From a bacterium (lineage in GTDB: Bacteria; Planctomycetota; UBA11346): a stretch of DNA of 49,158 nucleotides. Shown piece by piece: positions 35,457 through 44,806 of this stretch. The translations under genes and the position numbers were made by a program. Location: positions 1 to 49,158 of the forward strand of contig JAIFND010000082.1 in NCBI GenBank assembly GCA_020047915.1, read 5' to 3'. Positions within the stretch are counted from its first letter, which is position 1, and the number at the start of each line of letters is the position of its first letter. The notes under the pieces are model-generated. The model was not told the DNA's origin. It saw only the letters and a list, made by a program, of their open reading frames with translations, and ran no database searches.

Positions 35457-35876
35457 ATGTTCACCTACCAGCACATCGTCAAGCTGCACGACACCGATTC
35501 CTACGGCATCATCTTCTTCCCCAACCAGTTGCGCATCTGCCATGACGCCCTGCAGGAATTCTGGCGGCAGGCCGGTTTCCCGCTGCGCCCGCGTCGCGAG
35601 CAGATGCCTTTCCTACCTGTCGTGGTGCACGCCGAAAGCGACTACGCTGCGCCGATCCAGGTCGATGACATCCTGCGCGTCGAGATCACCGTCGCCGCCA
35701 TCGGGACCACATCGTTCACGCTGCTCTATCACCTGATCAACCAGCACGGCGTCGAGGTCGGGCGGGCGCGCACTGTACAGGTCACGGTGGATCCGGCGAC
35801 GCAGGCCAAGATGTCCATGCCCGAGGCGCTGCGCCAAGCGCTGGATGCTGCCAATACTATTCCATCTAAGAAATAA
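35457..35876 (+). CDS. Hotdog-fold acyl-CoA thioesterase (4HBT/YbgC type)
   Basis: 139 residues from the ATG at 35457 (AGGA upstream). The 4-hydroxybenzoyl-CoA thioesterase pattern is present: VKLHDTDSYGIIFFPNQLRI with the catalytic Asp. The sequence LHDTDSYGIIFF resembles 1,4-dihydroxy-2-naphthoyl-CoA thioesterases, but the role is not settled. It faces the fatty-acid operon across a 177-base divergent region, so hydrolysis of an acyl-CoA is a reasonable link. A frame open further upstream is not likely coding. Confidence 0.8.
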   Translation: MFTYQHIVKLHDTDSYGIIFFPNQLRICHDALQEFWRQAGFPLRPRREQMPFLPVVVHAESDYAAPIQVDDILRVEITVAAIGTTSFTLLYHLINQHGVEVGRARTVQVTVDPATQAKMSMPEALRQALDAANTIPSKK

Positions 35877-35892
35877 TCGTTATAAGGCATAC

Positions 35893-36291
35893 ATGCGAAC
35901 TTTGATCATCGCTGTCGTGCTGTTGGCCGGGTTGGGAGTCGCCGTACTCATCGCCCTGCGTCCGGCCACCGACGGACTTGAACGCTACCCGCACGCCTTC
36001 ATCTCCGGACCGGGATATGACGCTGCGCAGATCACCTACATTCACGCCCCCATCGAACGGCCCCCCGTCGCACCTGCCGGAATGGAGATAGCCTGGGTCT
36101 GCAACGATCCGCAGTTCAACGATCAGCAGGGCCGCCCCTGGCTGTTCCCGGTGGCACCCTCTGAGAAAAAGCCAGTCTTGCCGACCCATCCACAACTGAA
36201 GCGGCGTCCGGAACTCGAGACCTGTGCCATCTACCGCAGTGATGAGGCGCAGAAGTTGCTTGCCGCCTACCGCACCAGGCAAGGGAAGTAA
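35893..36291 (+). CDS. Small membrane-anchored protein next to a pseudopilin
   Basis: 132 residues. The first 20 residues ([20 protein letters not shown]) form a membrane anchor; the remainder is a Pro-rich, probably periplasmic, domain with two Cys (WVCNDPQ and ETCAIYR) that could form a disulfide. AAGG lies nine bases before the ATG. The pseudopilin gene starts two bases after its stop, so the two are co-transcribed. I do not recognise the family. Confidence 0.6.
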   Translation: MRTLIIAVVLLAGLGVAVLIALRPATDGLERYPHAFISGPGYDAAQITYIHAPIERPPVAPAGMEIAWVCNDPQFNDQQGRPWLFPVAPSEKKPVLPTHPQLKRRPELETCAIYRSDEAQKLLAAYRTRQGK

Positions 36292-36293
36292 TC

Positions 36294-37073
36294 ATGTCAC
36301 GCTCGGCCTTCACCCTGATCGAACTGCTGGTGGTGATCGCGATCATCGCCATTCTCGCCGCCATCATGCTGCCGGCGATCAACATGGTGCGATCGGCCGC
36401 GCTGCGCACCAAATGCGCCAGCAACTTACGCCAGATCGGCACCATGTGCCAGCAATATGCGGCAGAAAATGACGGTTTGCTGGTACCGGTGGATATCGGG
36501 ACAGCGCAAGTGCCCGCTGAATGGAACTGGAATTCGGCCAGCCTTGGTCCCAGCTTTGTGCATGTCCGACTCCTTGGTCAATATGATCCCAGCATGGATT
36601 CCGAGACGAATTCCACCGGGTATTATTCTGGCGGCATCTTGAACGGCAGGCCGACGATCTTTCGCTGTCCAGCAGACCGACGGCAGCCGGGAGCAGGCAA
36701 CTGGGACAACCCCTCCTACGGCCTCAATCGCCGGCAACATCCATGGATCAATGGGATCGATGAAGGAGACGGCAAGACAGGTTGGGACAAGGTCCTGGTC
36801 AAGAATACCGTCACCAGGATCAAGCGCAGCGCCGAGATGGTCTCCATGATGGAAGCCACCGGATCCCGACTGGAGGATTTAGGCTGGAGCAACCCGCCGG
36901 AACTCTGGCCCGCCGATCTCGACTCCGCCACCGCCGGTGACTGGACGACCCGCTGGGTGCCCTGGCACAAGAAGGGCTGCAACATCCTGTTCTTCGACGG
37001 CAGCGTGCGCTTCAGCATCAACCCCAGCGCCGACTCCCTCACCGGGGCTGTGCTGCTCAGCAATCCGCCCTGA
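36294..37073 (+). CDS. Prepilin-type protein with C-terminal H-X9-DG signature
   Basis: 259 residues. Very short class III leader MSRSA, then [20 protein letters not shown] and the usual [17 protein letters not shown] helix. Ala precedes the cleavage Phe, as in the protein at 18163. The C-terminal end carries [18 protein letters not shown], the H-X9-DG type ending seen in large paralogous families of Planctomycetes and Lentisphaerae. FRCPADRR marks the conserved middle. Two bases separate it from the small anchored protein upstream. A perfect 13-bp hairpin follows three bases after the stop. Confidence 0.88.
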   Translation: MSRSAFTLIELLVVIAIIAILAAIMLPAINMVRSAALRTKCASNLRQIGTMCQQYAAENDGLLVPVDIGTAQVPAEWNWNSASLGPSFVHVRLLGQYDPSMDSETNSTGYYSGGILNGRPTIFRCPADRRQPGAGNWDNPSYGLNRRQHPWINGIDEGDGKTGWDKVLVKNTVTRIKRSAEMVSMMEATGSRLEDLGWSNPPELWPADLDSATAGDWTTRWVPWHKKGCNILFFDGSVRFSINPSADSLTGAVLLSNPP

Positions 37074-37075
37074 TC

Positions 37076-37106
37076 GTCAGCGCCCGCCGTGACGGCGGGC
37101 GCTGAC
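37076..37106. terminator. Strong hairpin after the pseudopilin gene
   Basis: GTCAGCGCCCGCC pairs perfectly over 13 bases with GGCGGGCGCTGAC around GTGAC, starting right after the stop codon. No T-tract follows, so Rho-independent action is uncertain; it may also serve the convergent GH130 gene. Confidence 0.6.
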
Positions 37107-37143
37107 GCGGCCTCACCCTAAACGCAGCATTTCACATTGAGAA

Positions 37144-37262
37144 CCAGAGCCACCAGAGGACAAGACAAGGATTCGCACGATTTCTCGGGTTCACACAGAC
37201 GTGTGAATGTCGATGTACCGTGCAAATCCTTTCCCCTCTGGTCACTCTGGTGCTCTGTGTGA
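37144..37262. repeat. Degenerate repeat-arm palindrome, family E
   Basis: Between the convergent pseudopilin and GH130 genes. Left arm: CCAGAG units spaced about nine bases, then AAGGATTCGCACG ending at 37179. Right arm: CGTGCAAATCCTTT from 37219, then CTCTGG units. A perfect 7-bp hairpin, TTCACAC/GTGTGAA with loop AGAC (37190-37207), occupies the centre. The build resembles families B-D but the units are less regular. Confidence 0.65.
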
Positions 37263-37282
37263 CTCCTATAGCCGGGTTTGCA

Positions 37283-38494
37283 TCACTTCAGCTTCTTCAG
37301 CAGCTTGCGCGGATCGTCGCCGCCCAGCACCTTGCGGTTGCGGCGGATCAGTTCGATGCGCTGCTGCACGCACTCGTAGGTACGGTAGGGATCCTCGGGC
37401 GTGTTCTTCACGTAGTCGAGCAGCTTGTCCACCGTGGTGCGCGCGACGTGGCTGCGCGTATCCGACGAGGCGTAATAGATCAGCACCGTGCCGTCCTTGC
37501 GCTGCACCAGGCCGTTGGTGAAGATCACGTTCGAGACGTCGCCGATGCGCTCGTCGCCGCGCGGGGCGATGAGATGGCCGCTGGGACGGTGGGTGACCTT
37601 CCACGGTTCCTTCAGGTCGGACAGGAAGGCGTAGGTGGTGTAGCGCAGGCCGGCGGCGCAGCCGCGCACGCCGTGCGCCACGTGCAGCCAGCCATCCTTG
37701 GTGCGCAGCGGCGCCCCACCCTGGCCGTTCTTCACCTCCTTCATCGTGTGGTAGATCTTGGGATCCATGATCGCCTCATCACCGACCACGGCTTTCTCCA
37801 TCGAATCGATCAGGGCCCAGCCGATGCCGCCGCCCGAACCGGTGTCGATGAAGCCGTCCTGCGGACGGGTGTAGAGCATGTACTTCCCGTTCACGAACTC
37901 GGGATGCAGGCAGACGTTGCGCTGCTGGCTGCGCGTCTTGAGGTCGGGCAGGCGCTCCCACGTCACCAGGTCGCGGGAACGCGCGATGCCGGCGGTGGCG
38001 GTGGCACTGCTGGTGTCACCCTTGGGCGCCTTGGGATCCTTGCGCTCGGCGCAGAAGATGCCGTAGATCCAGCCGTCGGCATGCTTCACCAGGCGCATGT
38101 CATAGACATTGGTCGCCGGATCCTTGGTTTCCGGCAGGACGACCGGTTCATCCCAGAAGCGGAAGTTGTCGATGCCGTTCTTCGATTCGGCGACCGCGAA
38201 GAAGCTCTTGCGATCGGCGCCTTCGACGCGGACCATGAGCAGGATCTTGCCATCGATCTCGATAGCGCCCGGGTTGAACGCGGCGCCGACGCCGAGGCGT
38301 TCGAGCAGATGGGGATTGCGCTTCTGATCGAAGTCGAAACGCCAGGTCAGCGGTGCATGCTCGGCCGTGACCACCGGATTGACGAAACGCTCGAAGACGC
38401 CGCCGTCCCAGGTCGCATCGACCGTGTTTTTGCGCGTGATGAGCGCTTCGTGGCGCTTGATGAGGTCCTTGAGACGCTGGCGGTAGGTGGTCAT
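37283..38494 (-). CDS. GH130 glycoside phosphorylase (4-O-beta-D-mannosyl-D-glucose phosphorylase type)
   Basis: 403 residues from the ATG at 38494, with GGAG ten bases upstream. GH130 enzymes phosphorolyse beta-mannosides such as mannosyl-glucose, releasing mannose-1-phosphate. The segments GVGAAFNPGAIEIDGKILLM, FRFWDEPVVLP and YDMRLVKHADGWIYGIFC hold the catalytic Asp (in YDMRL) and match the mannosyl-glucose phosphorylase subgroup. Cytoplasmic, no signal peptide. The neighbouring sugar ABC importer at 41.7-44.8 kb may feed it but is not in the same operon. Confidence 0.85.
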   Translation of the reverse strand: MTTYRQRLKDLIKRHEALITRKNTVDATWDGGVFERFVNPVVTAEHAPLTWRFDFDQKRNPHLLERLGVGAAFNPGAIEIDGKILLMVRVEGADRKSFFAVAESKNGIDNFRFWDEPVVLPETKDPATNVYDMRLVKHADGWIYGIFCAERKDPKAPKGDTSSATATAGIARSRDLVTWERLPDLKTRSQQRNVCLHPEFVNGKYMLYTRPQDGFIDTGSGGGIGWALIDSMEKAVVGDEAIMDPKIYHTMKEVKNGQGGAPLRTKDGWLHVAHGVRGCAAGLRYTTYAFLSDLKEPWKVTHRPSGHLIAPRGDERIGDVSNVIFTNGLVQRKDGTVLIYYASSDTRSHVARTTVDKLLDYVKNTPEDPYRTYECVQQRIELIRRNRKVLGGDDPRKLLKKLK

Positions 38495-38609
38495 GGGGGC
38501 TCCGGTGGCCGGGGAATGTATATTATCGATTAGATCCGCAACCGGAGTCCGCAGCAGGGCGTGCCACCCTGCCCCTTGGAAGCCCCGGCCCTGCCCTACC
38601 CTTCCGCGC

Positions 38610-39674
38610 GTGACTGCGCCATCCCCCTCCGCTGCCGGCCTGCGCTTCCTGCGCCCGGACATCGCCGCCATGCGCGGCTACACCCCGGGCGAACAGGTCG
38701 CCGATTGCATCAAGTTGAACACCAACGAGTGCGCCTGGCCACCGAGCCAGCGCGTGTTCGCCGCGTTGCACGGCATCGGCGAAGCGCAGTTGCGCAAATA
38801 TCCCGATCCCCGGGCGCGCCATCTGCGCGAGGTGGCGGCAGCCACCTACGGCGTGCGCGCCGATCAGGTTCTCGCCGGCAACGGCAGCGACGACTGCCTG
38901 ACCATCCTCTACCGCAGCCTGCTAGGCCCCGGTGACCGCGCTGCATGCCCGTGGCCGACCTATGGCCTCTACGACGACCTCGCCGCCATCCAGGGCGTGG
39001 CGATCGAACACGTCGATTGGGCCAAGGACTGGCAGCTGCCGAGCGTGCTGCCGCGCCTGGGAGCCAAGCTGGTGCTGCTGGCCAATCCCAACAATCCGTC
39101 CGGCACCGTCGTCCCGGTGGCCGAGCTGCGCCGACTCGCCGATGCGCTCGACGGCATCCTGGTGGTCGATGAGGCCTACGTCGATTTCTGCCCCGGCGGC
39201 TCGATCCTACCCCACCTCGACGCGCATCCCAACCTGATCGTGCTGCGCACCTTCTCCAAGAGCTACAGCCTGGCCGGCGCCCGCCTCGGCCTGCTCTTCG
39301 CCGCCGCGCCGCTGGTTGATGCGTTCATGAAGGTGAAGGACAGCTACAACGTCAACGTGCTGACCCAGCTCGCCGGCACCGCCGCGCTTGAGGACCAGGA
39401 CCACCACCGCGACCTGCTGCGCCGCACCCTGGCCGAGCGCGCCCGCCTGGAACGCGAACTGGCCCGCCTCGGCTGGACCTGGCCGCCCAGCGGCGCCAAC
39501 TTCCTGCTCTGCGAGGTCGGATCCAAGGCCGGCGACATCTACCGCGGCCTGAAGGATCGCGGCCTGCTGGTGCGCTGGTGGGACCGGCCTGGCCTGGACA
39601 GCAAGCTGCGCATCACCGTCGGCACGCCCGAGCAGACCGACCTGCTGCTGAAGCACCTGCAGGAACTCGCGTGA
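38610..39674 (+). CDS. hisC: Histidinol-phosphate aminotransferase
   Basis: 354 residues from the GTG at 38610. PLP-dependent class I/II aminotransferase: LNTNECAWPPS, GNGSDDCLTILYRSLLGPGD, LANPNNPSGT, VVDEAYVDF, and the PLP Lys in TFSKSYSLAGARLGLL. Aminates imidazole-acetol phosphate in histidine synthesis. Upstream bases are open but unlike the family. The stop overlaps the dxr GTG (GTGA). Genes hisC-dxr-nadK form one coupled operon. Confidence 0.92.
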   Translation: MTAPSPSAAGLRFLRPDIAAMRGYTPGEQVADCIKLNTNECAWPPSQRVFAALHGIGEAQLRKYPDPRARHLREVAAATYGVRADQVLAGNGSDDCLTILYRSLLGPGDRAACPWPTYGLYDDLAAIQGVAIEHVDWAKDWQLPSVLPRLGAKLVLLANPNNPSGTVVPVAELRRLADALDGILVVDEAYVDFCPGGSILPHLDAHPNLIVLRTFSKSYSLAGARLGLLFAAAPLVDAFMKVKDSYNVNVLTQLAGTAALEDQDHHRDLLRRTLAERARLERELARLGWTWPPSGANFLLCEVGSKAGDIYRGLKDRGLLVRWWDRPGLDSKLRITVGTPEQTDLLLKHLQELA

Positions 39675-40813
39675 GCGACGATCCGCGCAGCCGCGCCATC
39701 TGCATCCTCGGCGCCACCGGCTCGATCGGTGCCTCGACCCTCGATGTGGCCAGCCGCCTGGGCATCCCGGTGCACGCCGTCACCGCGCACAGCAAGGTCG
39801 CCGAGTTGGCACGCGACGCCGTCGCCAGCAAGGCGCGCGTTGCGGTGATCGGCGATCCCGCCCGTCTCGACGAGCTGCGCCGCGCCCTGGACGGCAGCGG
39901 GGTGCGTGCCGAAGCCGGCCCCGAGGCGCTGTGTGCCGCCGCCTGCGCGCCCGAGGTCGGAGCCGTGGTCACCGCCATCGTCGGCGCGGCCGGACTGCCG
40001 GCGACGGTCGCGGCGGCGCGCGCCGGCAAGCGCCTGTGCATCGCCAACAAGGAACCGTTGGTCATGGCCGGGCCGCTGGTCATGGCGGCCGCGAAAGCCG
40101 CCGGTGGTGCGGTTCTGCCAGTCGATTCGGAACATTCAGCGATCTTCCAGTGCCTCGAAGGCCATCGTCCCGACGAGGTGACCGAGATCCTGCTCACCTC
40201 CTCCGGTGGCCCCTTCCGCACCGTGCAGGACCTCTCGGCGGTGACCGTCGAGCAGGCGCTGAAGCACCCGACCTGGAGCATGGGCCCGAAGATCACCATC
40301 GACTCGGCCACGCTGATGAACAAGAGCCTCGAGCTGATCGAGGCCCAGGTGCTGTTCGGCATCGGCGCCGAGCGCGTGCGCATCCTTGTCCACCCGCAGA
40401 GCGTGGTGCACAGCATGGTCAGCTTCCGCGATGGCTCGGTCATGGCGCAGCTCGGCCGCCCAGACATGCGCACCCCGATCCAGTACGCCCTGACCTGGCC
40501 AAGCCACCTGTCCGGCCCGGTCGAAGCCCCCGACTTCGCACGCCTGGGCTCGCTGACCTTCGAGGATCCCGACCGCCGACGCTTCCCCTCGATCGACCTT
40601 GCCTACCACGCCGCCCGTCTCGGCGGCCTCGCCCCGGCGGTGATGAACGCGGCCAACGAGGTCGCGGTCGCTGCGTTCCTGGCCGGCCGCGCGCGCTTCC
40701 TCGACATCTTCGCCACCGTCGAGCGCGCCCTCGGCCAGCTCAGCAACGTCAGCGATCCGAGTCTCGACGAGATCGTGGACGCCGACCTGTCCACCCGCAG
40801 GCGCTACGCATGA
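39671..40813 (+). CDS. dxr: 1-deoxy-D-xylulose 5-phosphate reductoisomerase
   Basis: 380 residues from the GTG at 39671. Second step of the MEP isoprenoid pathway. NADPH loop CILGATGSIGASTLDV; active-site segments ANKEPLVMAGPLV, LPVDSEHSAIFQCL, LLTSSGGPF, and KITIDSATLMNKSLE, with PQSVVHSM further on, are complete. Length is normal. It is translationally coupled to hisC before it and nadK after it, both by four-base overlaps. Confidence 0.96.
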   Translation: MSDDPRSRAICILGATGSIGASTLDVASRLGIPVHAVTAHSKVAELARDAVASKARVAVIGDPARLDELRRALDGSGVRAEAGPEALCAAACAPEVGAVVTAIVGAAGLPATVAAARAGKRLCIANKEPLVMAGPLVMAAAKAAGGAVLPVDSEHSAIFQCLEGHRPDEVTEILLTSSGGPFRTVQDLSAVTVEQALKHPTWSMGPKITIDSATLMNKSLELIEAQVLFGIGAERVRILVHPQSVVHSMVSFRDGSVMAQLGRPDMRTPIQYALTWPSHLSGPVEAPDFARLGSLTFEDPDRRRFPSIDLAYHAARLGGLAPAVMNAANEVAVAAFLAGRARFLDIFATVERALGQLSNVSDPSLDEIVDADLSTRRRYA

Positions 40814-41652
40814 GCCGCATCCTCCTCGTCACCAAGGTGCCGCTCGTCGAGCGCCTCGCCGCCGATGCGATCCAGCGCCTGGAAAGCAGCGGCGCGATGA
40901 GCGAGGCCAAGCTGCGTGACTCGGCCAACCGCCAGCGCGCCACCGTCGATACGGTGCGCCAGGCCTTGCGCGGCCACGAACTGCGCGAACGCCGCGTCCA
41001 GGATCTGCGTCCGAATGATGCCGAAGACTGTGAACTGGTGGTCACCGCGGGCGGTGATGGCACCGTGTTCACCGCCAACACCCTGGCGACCACGGTCCCT
41101 TTCCTGACCGTGAATTCCGATCCCCAGGGTTCGCTCGGCCATTTCACCAGGGCGCGGGCTGAAGATGTGCCGCGCCTGATCGACGCCTGGCAGCGCGGCC
41201 GCGCCGCCTACCAGGACATGCCTCGACTGCGCTGCCGTACGGCGAACGCCGAGGTGCGCATCCTCAACGACGCGCTGTTCACCAACCAGAATCCGGCGGC
41301 GATGAGCCGCTACGTGATCGACGACGGCAGCACCTGCGAAAAGCAGCGCAGTTCGGGGGTGTGGATCTCGACCGCAGCCGGCTCGACCGGCGGCATCCAT
41401 TCCGCCGGCATGGACCCGGTCTTCGCCCTGCAGCCGGCCCTGCTCTACAAGGTACGCGAAGCGTTCCATGCCTTCGGCCGCATCAACCTGCTCGAAGGCC
41501 GGCAGTTGCCCCCGCGCCAGCTCCGCCTCACCGCTTCAGTCCCCGGCATGACCCTCTACCTCGACGGTCCGAACATCACCGTGCCGCTGGCCCCGGGCGA
41601 ATGCGCCGAGTTCACCGCCTCGAGCGAACCGTTGCGCCTGCTGGTCGGCTGA
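40810..41652 (+). CDS. nadK: NAD kinase
   Basis: 280 residues from the ATG at 40810, overlapping the dxr stop. Phosphorylates NAD to NADP. The catalytic GGDGT motif is in LVVTAGGDGTVFTAN; the substrate loop NDALFTNQNP replaces the usual NE motif with ND; and ISTAAGSTGGIHSAG is the GSTG region. The start MSRILLVTKVP is a normal N-terminal strand. It follows dxr, an NADPH consumer. Only three bases separate its stop from the convergent ABC permease gene. Confidence 0.88.
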   Translation: MSRILLVTKVPLVERLAADAIQRLESSGAMSEAKLRDSANRQRATVDTVRQALRGHELRERRVQDLRPNDAEDCELVVTAGGDGTVFTANTLATTVPFLTVNSDPQGSLGHFTRARAEDVPRLIDAWQRGRAAYQDMPRLRCRTANAEVRILNDALFTNQNPAAMSRYVIDDGSTCEKQRSSGVWISTAAGSTGGIHSAGMDPVFALQPALLYKVREAFHAFGRINLLEGRQLPPRQLRLTASVPGMTLYLDGPNITVPLAPGECAEFTASSEPLRLLVG

Positions 41653-41655
41653 GCG

Positions 41656-42573
41656 TCACCCCTTCACTGCACCGCTGGTCAACCCGCTGACGAATTCGCG
41701 CTGCAGGGCGAAGAACAGGATCGCGGGCGGGATGATCGCCAGCATGGTGCCGGCCAGGAACACGCCGTACTGCTGACTGTACACGCCCATGTAGTTGTTG
41801 AGCGCCACCGGCAGGGTCAGCAGCTCTTGCCTGGTGACGAAGACCTGCGGTCCAAGGAAGGAGTTCCACTGCCCGAGGAAGGTGATCAAGCAGAAGGCCC
41901 CGGTCATCGGCCGGACCAGGGGCATGCCGACCTGTAGCCAGATGCGCAGTTCCGAGGCACCATCGATGCGCGCCGCTTCCAGCAGTTCATCCGGCACGGC
42001 GAGGGCGGCCTGGCGGAACAGGAATACGCCGAAGGCCGACACTGCGCCGGGAATCAGCAGCGGCCACCAGGTGTCGAGCCAGCCGAGATGGAAGGTCAGG
42101 CTGTAGAGCGGAGCGAGCAGGACCATGCTGGGAATCGCCATCGAACCGAGCATAAACGCCAGCAGCACACCGCGTCCCTTGAAGCGGTACTTGGCCAGCG
42201 CCCAGCCGGCAGCACTGCACAGCACCACCTGGATGACGGTGGCTGCACTGGACAGGAACAGCGAGTTCAGCAGATAGCGCCAGAACGGCGGGTAGCCCGG
42301 CTGGGCGGTGAACAGGGCGGTGAAATTCGCCAGCGTCAGGTCGGTGGACCAGGCGGAGAGTGGCGGCAGGAAGGGATGCTGCAGCAGCGCCGAGGGCGTC
42401 TTGAAGGCGGCGCAGAACAACCAGGCGAAGGGCGTCAGGGTCAGACCTGCGGCCAGGGCCAGCAGCGACCAGCGCATGTAGCCGGTGGCCCAGCGGCGGC
42501 CGCGCGGCCCGCCCAGTGACAGAGCGATGCCCAGGCCGACCGCCCCGAGCACGAAAGCCTGCATGCCGGTCAC
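41656..42573 (-). CDS. Carbohydrate ABC transporter permease, MalG type
   Basis: 305 residues if read from the GTG at 42573, whose GTGA overlaps the upstream permease stop; an ATG at 42564 is possible. Six hydrophobic segments and the cytoplasmic EAA loop EAARIDGASELRIWLQVGMP place it in the CUT1 inner-membrane family. The ending EFVSGLTSGAVKG is typical of MalG-like proteins. It works with the MalF-like permease and the binding protein upstream; no ATPase gene is adjacent, so a shared MsmX-like ATPase is presumed. Confidence 0.88.
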   Translation of the reverse strand: MTGMQAFVLGAVGLGIALSLGGPRGRRWATGYMRWSLLALAAGLTLTPFAWLFCAAFKTPSALLQHPFLPPLSAWSTDLTLANFTALFTAQPGYPPFWRYLLNSLFLSSAATVIQVVLCSAAGWALAKYRFKGRGVLLAFMLGSMAIPSMVLLAPLYSLTFHLGWLDTWWPLLIPGAVSAFGVFLFRQAALAVPDELLEAARIDGASELRIWLQVGMPLVRPMTGAFCLITFLGQWNSFLGPQVFVTRQELLTLPVALNNYMGVYSQQYGVFLAGTMLAIIPPAILFFALQREFVSGLTSGAVKG

Positions 42574-43448
42574 GCGCCACCTCCCTTGCCCGCCAGGCGG
42601 ATCTGCACCAGACCGACCATGAAGATGATGAATGCGAGGATCCAGCCCACCGCCGCCCCGGTGCCGAGATCGCCGGCGGTGAATGCGGTCTGGTACAGGT
42701 AGCCGACGATGGTCAGGCCGGCGTTGTCCGGACCATTGCCGCGCAGCAGGGTGAAGGGCAGTTCGAAGATCTGGAACGAGCCGATCGTGCTGGTCAGGAC
42801 AACGAAGATCATCACCGGTTTGATCGCCGGGACGACGACGTGCAGGAAGACCTGCCATGGCCCCGCGCCATCGAGCCGGGCCGCTTCGACCAGCTCCTTG
42901 TCCACGTTCTGCAAGGCGGCGAGGAAGTAGATCATGTTGAAGCCGACGTACATCCACAGCGAGGTGAGGATCAGCGCTGGCATGACCAGCGTCGGATCGC
43001 CCAGCCAGCGTTCTTCAAGCCCCCAGCCGATCAACGACTGGATGCCCTGGTTGATCAGGCCGAAGCGCGGCATGAACAGGACCGAGAACAGGATGCCGAC
43101 GAAGACCTGGCCGACCAGGTGCGGCGAGAAGATGATCAGTCGCGCGACGCGCGTGACCCGGCCCTTGCCGTTCTGCAGCAGCAACGCCAGGCCGAGGGCC
43201 AGGGGAAGCTGGATGAACAGCGACCCCAGCGTGAACACGGCGGTATTGATCAACGCCTTGTGGAAATCGGGATCGGACAGCACGAAGGTGAAATTGTCGA
43301 GACCGACCCACACCCGACTACGGGCACCGTTGGTCTGATAGAACGCGATGCCGATGGCGTCGAGCAGCGGAACGATGAAGAATACCAGGGTGATGGCGAT
43401 GTAGGGCGCCAGCAGCCACAATGGGGCAAGTCTACGGGCAAGGGTCAC
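42570..43448 (-). CDS. Carbohydrate ABC transporter permease, MalF type
   Basis: 292 residues, six transmembrane segments, EAA loop EAARLDGAGPWQVFLHVVVP. It overlaps the solute-binding protein stop and the MalG-like start by four bases each. Length equals the usual CUT1 first permease without the large MalF periplasmic domain. Substrate unknown; it is probably an oligosaccharide. Confidence 0.9.
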   Translation of the reverse strand: MTLARRLAPLWLLAPYIAITLVFFIVPLLDAIGIAFYQTNGARSRVWVGLDNFTFVLSDPDFHKALINTAVFTLGSLFIQLPLALGLALLLQNGKGRVTRVARLIIFSPHLVGQVFVGILFSVLFMPRFGLINQGIQSLIGWGLEERWLGDPTLVMPALILTSLWMYVGFNMIYFLAALQNVDKELVEAARLDGAGPWQVFLHVVVPAIKPVMIFVVLTSTIGSFQIFELPFTLLRGNGPDNAGLTIVGYLYQTAFTAGDLGTGAAVGWILAFIIFMVGLVQIRLAGKGGGA

Positions 43449-44806
43449 GGTGCCTCTCCCATAAAGCGGTTCCTGGCCATCGCCGTACGCACATAATCGG
43501 CGCAGCGCTTCAGTTCGCGCCGCGCGACCGCCGCCAGATCCTTCTCGCCCGCCTCATGCGCCACGGCGATGGCATTGAAAGCTTCGTTGAGTTTGCCGTT
43601 GGCCAGTTCGGTATAGGGCGTCACCCAGTTGGCCGGGACATCCGGGGCCAGTGCAGCATAGAACGACCCGACCGCGACACCGCTCCAGAACGGACGCGCC
43701 TCGCGCACCTCCGGCAGCTCCCAGCTGGCCTTGAAGGGCGGCAGGATGTTCGAACTCGCGAAGCGCTCGCCCATGCCCTCGGTCTGCAGGTACAGGGTGT
43801 TGATCAGCTTCCACGCCAGCTCGGGATTGCGGCAGGCCTTGGTGATGCAGATGCCGGTTCCGCCCCAGGTGCTGGTGCGGCGGCCACCCGGTTCCCACGC
43901 CGGCAGCGGCAGCAGGCCGAGTTTTCCCGACAGATGCGGCATATCCAACTCGAACTGGCGGGTGCGCCAGTCGGGCGCGATGTAGAACAGCGCGATGCCA
44001 TCGCTCATCGCCTTGGACAGCTGCTGACCCCAGCCGGCCGGAAAGGCGATGCGCCCTGGGCCACGCGACGCCTGGGCGTACCAGACGCACACCTCCACCG
44101 CGTTTTCATCATCGAAGCACGGTTGCCCCTGCTCGTTGAACAGACCGCCGCCACGCTGCAGCAGCAGCGTACGCAGGCCGAAGTCACCCTCGGCCGGCAG
44201 GTCGAGCAGATAGCGGTCGATGACGCCATCGCCATCGCGATCAACCGTCACCGTCCGGCCGATGCGCAGGACATCCTGCCAGGTGGCAAGCTGCGCGACA
44301 TCAATGCCCAGTTCGGCGACCAGATCCTTGCGATAGACCAGGGCGGTGGGGTGGACGTCGTGCGGCAGGGCGAAGATGCGTCCGCGCGTGGACCACATCG
44401 CGAAACGACCCTGGGGGATGATCGTGTCGATCCCCTCGCCGCGGATGCGCTCGGTCAGATCGACGAAGCCAAGATCATTCAGCGGACCTTTGGTGAAGTA
44501 GCCCATCGCCGGCTCGGACAGCTCGACCAGGTCGGGGACTTCGGCGCCGGCCAGGAAGCCCGACTGCAGGCGGCTCTGCAGCGCCCGCATGTCAGCATGC
44601 TGGACCTCGATGCGGACGCCGTGCTTGGCCGCGAAGGCGGCGACCAGCGGCTCGTAGGCCTGCTTGTGTTCCTTGGAGAACAGGGCGAAGACCAGGTCGG
44701 CGCGGGGAGGCGCTGCTGCCGAGGTGGCCACCAGGGCGGCGCCAGCCAGCACGGCGACGGCAAGCAGCGACAACGGTGCCGCGCCCCAGGGGAAGCTCAG
44801 ACGCAT
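43445..44806 (-). CDS. Extracellular sugar-binding protein of an ABC importer
   Basis: 453 residues. Signal sequence LLAVAVLAGAALVATSAAA, then a family 1 solute-binding fold: FAAKHGVRIEVQHADM, GAEVPDLVELSEP, IFALPHDVHPTALVYRKDL, and a typical STWGGTGICITKACRNPE segment. No lipobox Cys follows the signal, so it is probably periplasmic and soluble. It is first in the three-gene importer operon. The inner segment TVDRDGDGVIDRYLLD is a DxDxDG-like loop that may bind calcium. Confidence 0.9.
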   Translation of the reverse strand: MRLSFPWGAAPLSLLAVAVLAGAALVATSAAAPPRADLVFALFSKEHKQAYEPLVAAFAAKHGVRIEVQHADMRALQSRLQSGFLAGAEVPDLVELSEPAMGYFTKGPLNDLGFVDLTERIRGEGIDTIIPQGRFAMWSTRGRIFALPHDVHPTALVYRKDLVAELGIDVAQLATWQDVLRIGRTVTVDRDGDGVIDRYLLDLPAEGDFGLRTLLLQRGGGLFNEQGQPCFDDENAVEVCVWYAQASRGPGRIAFPAGWGQQLSKAMSDGIALFYIAPDWRTRQFELDMPHLSGKLGLLPLPAWEPGGRRTSTWGGTGICITKACRNPELAWKLINTLYLQTEGMGERFASSNILPPFKASWELPEVREARPFWSGVAVGSFYAALAPDVPANWVTPYTELANGKLNEAFNAIAVAHEAGEKDLAAVARRELKRCADYVRTAMARNRFMGEAP

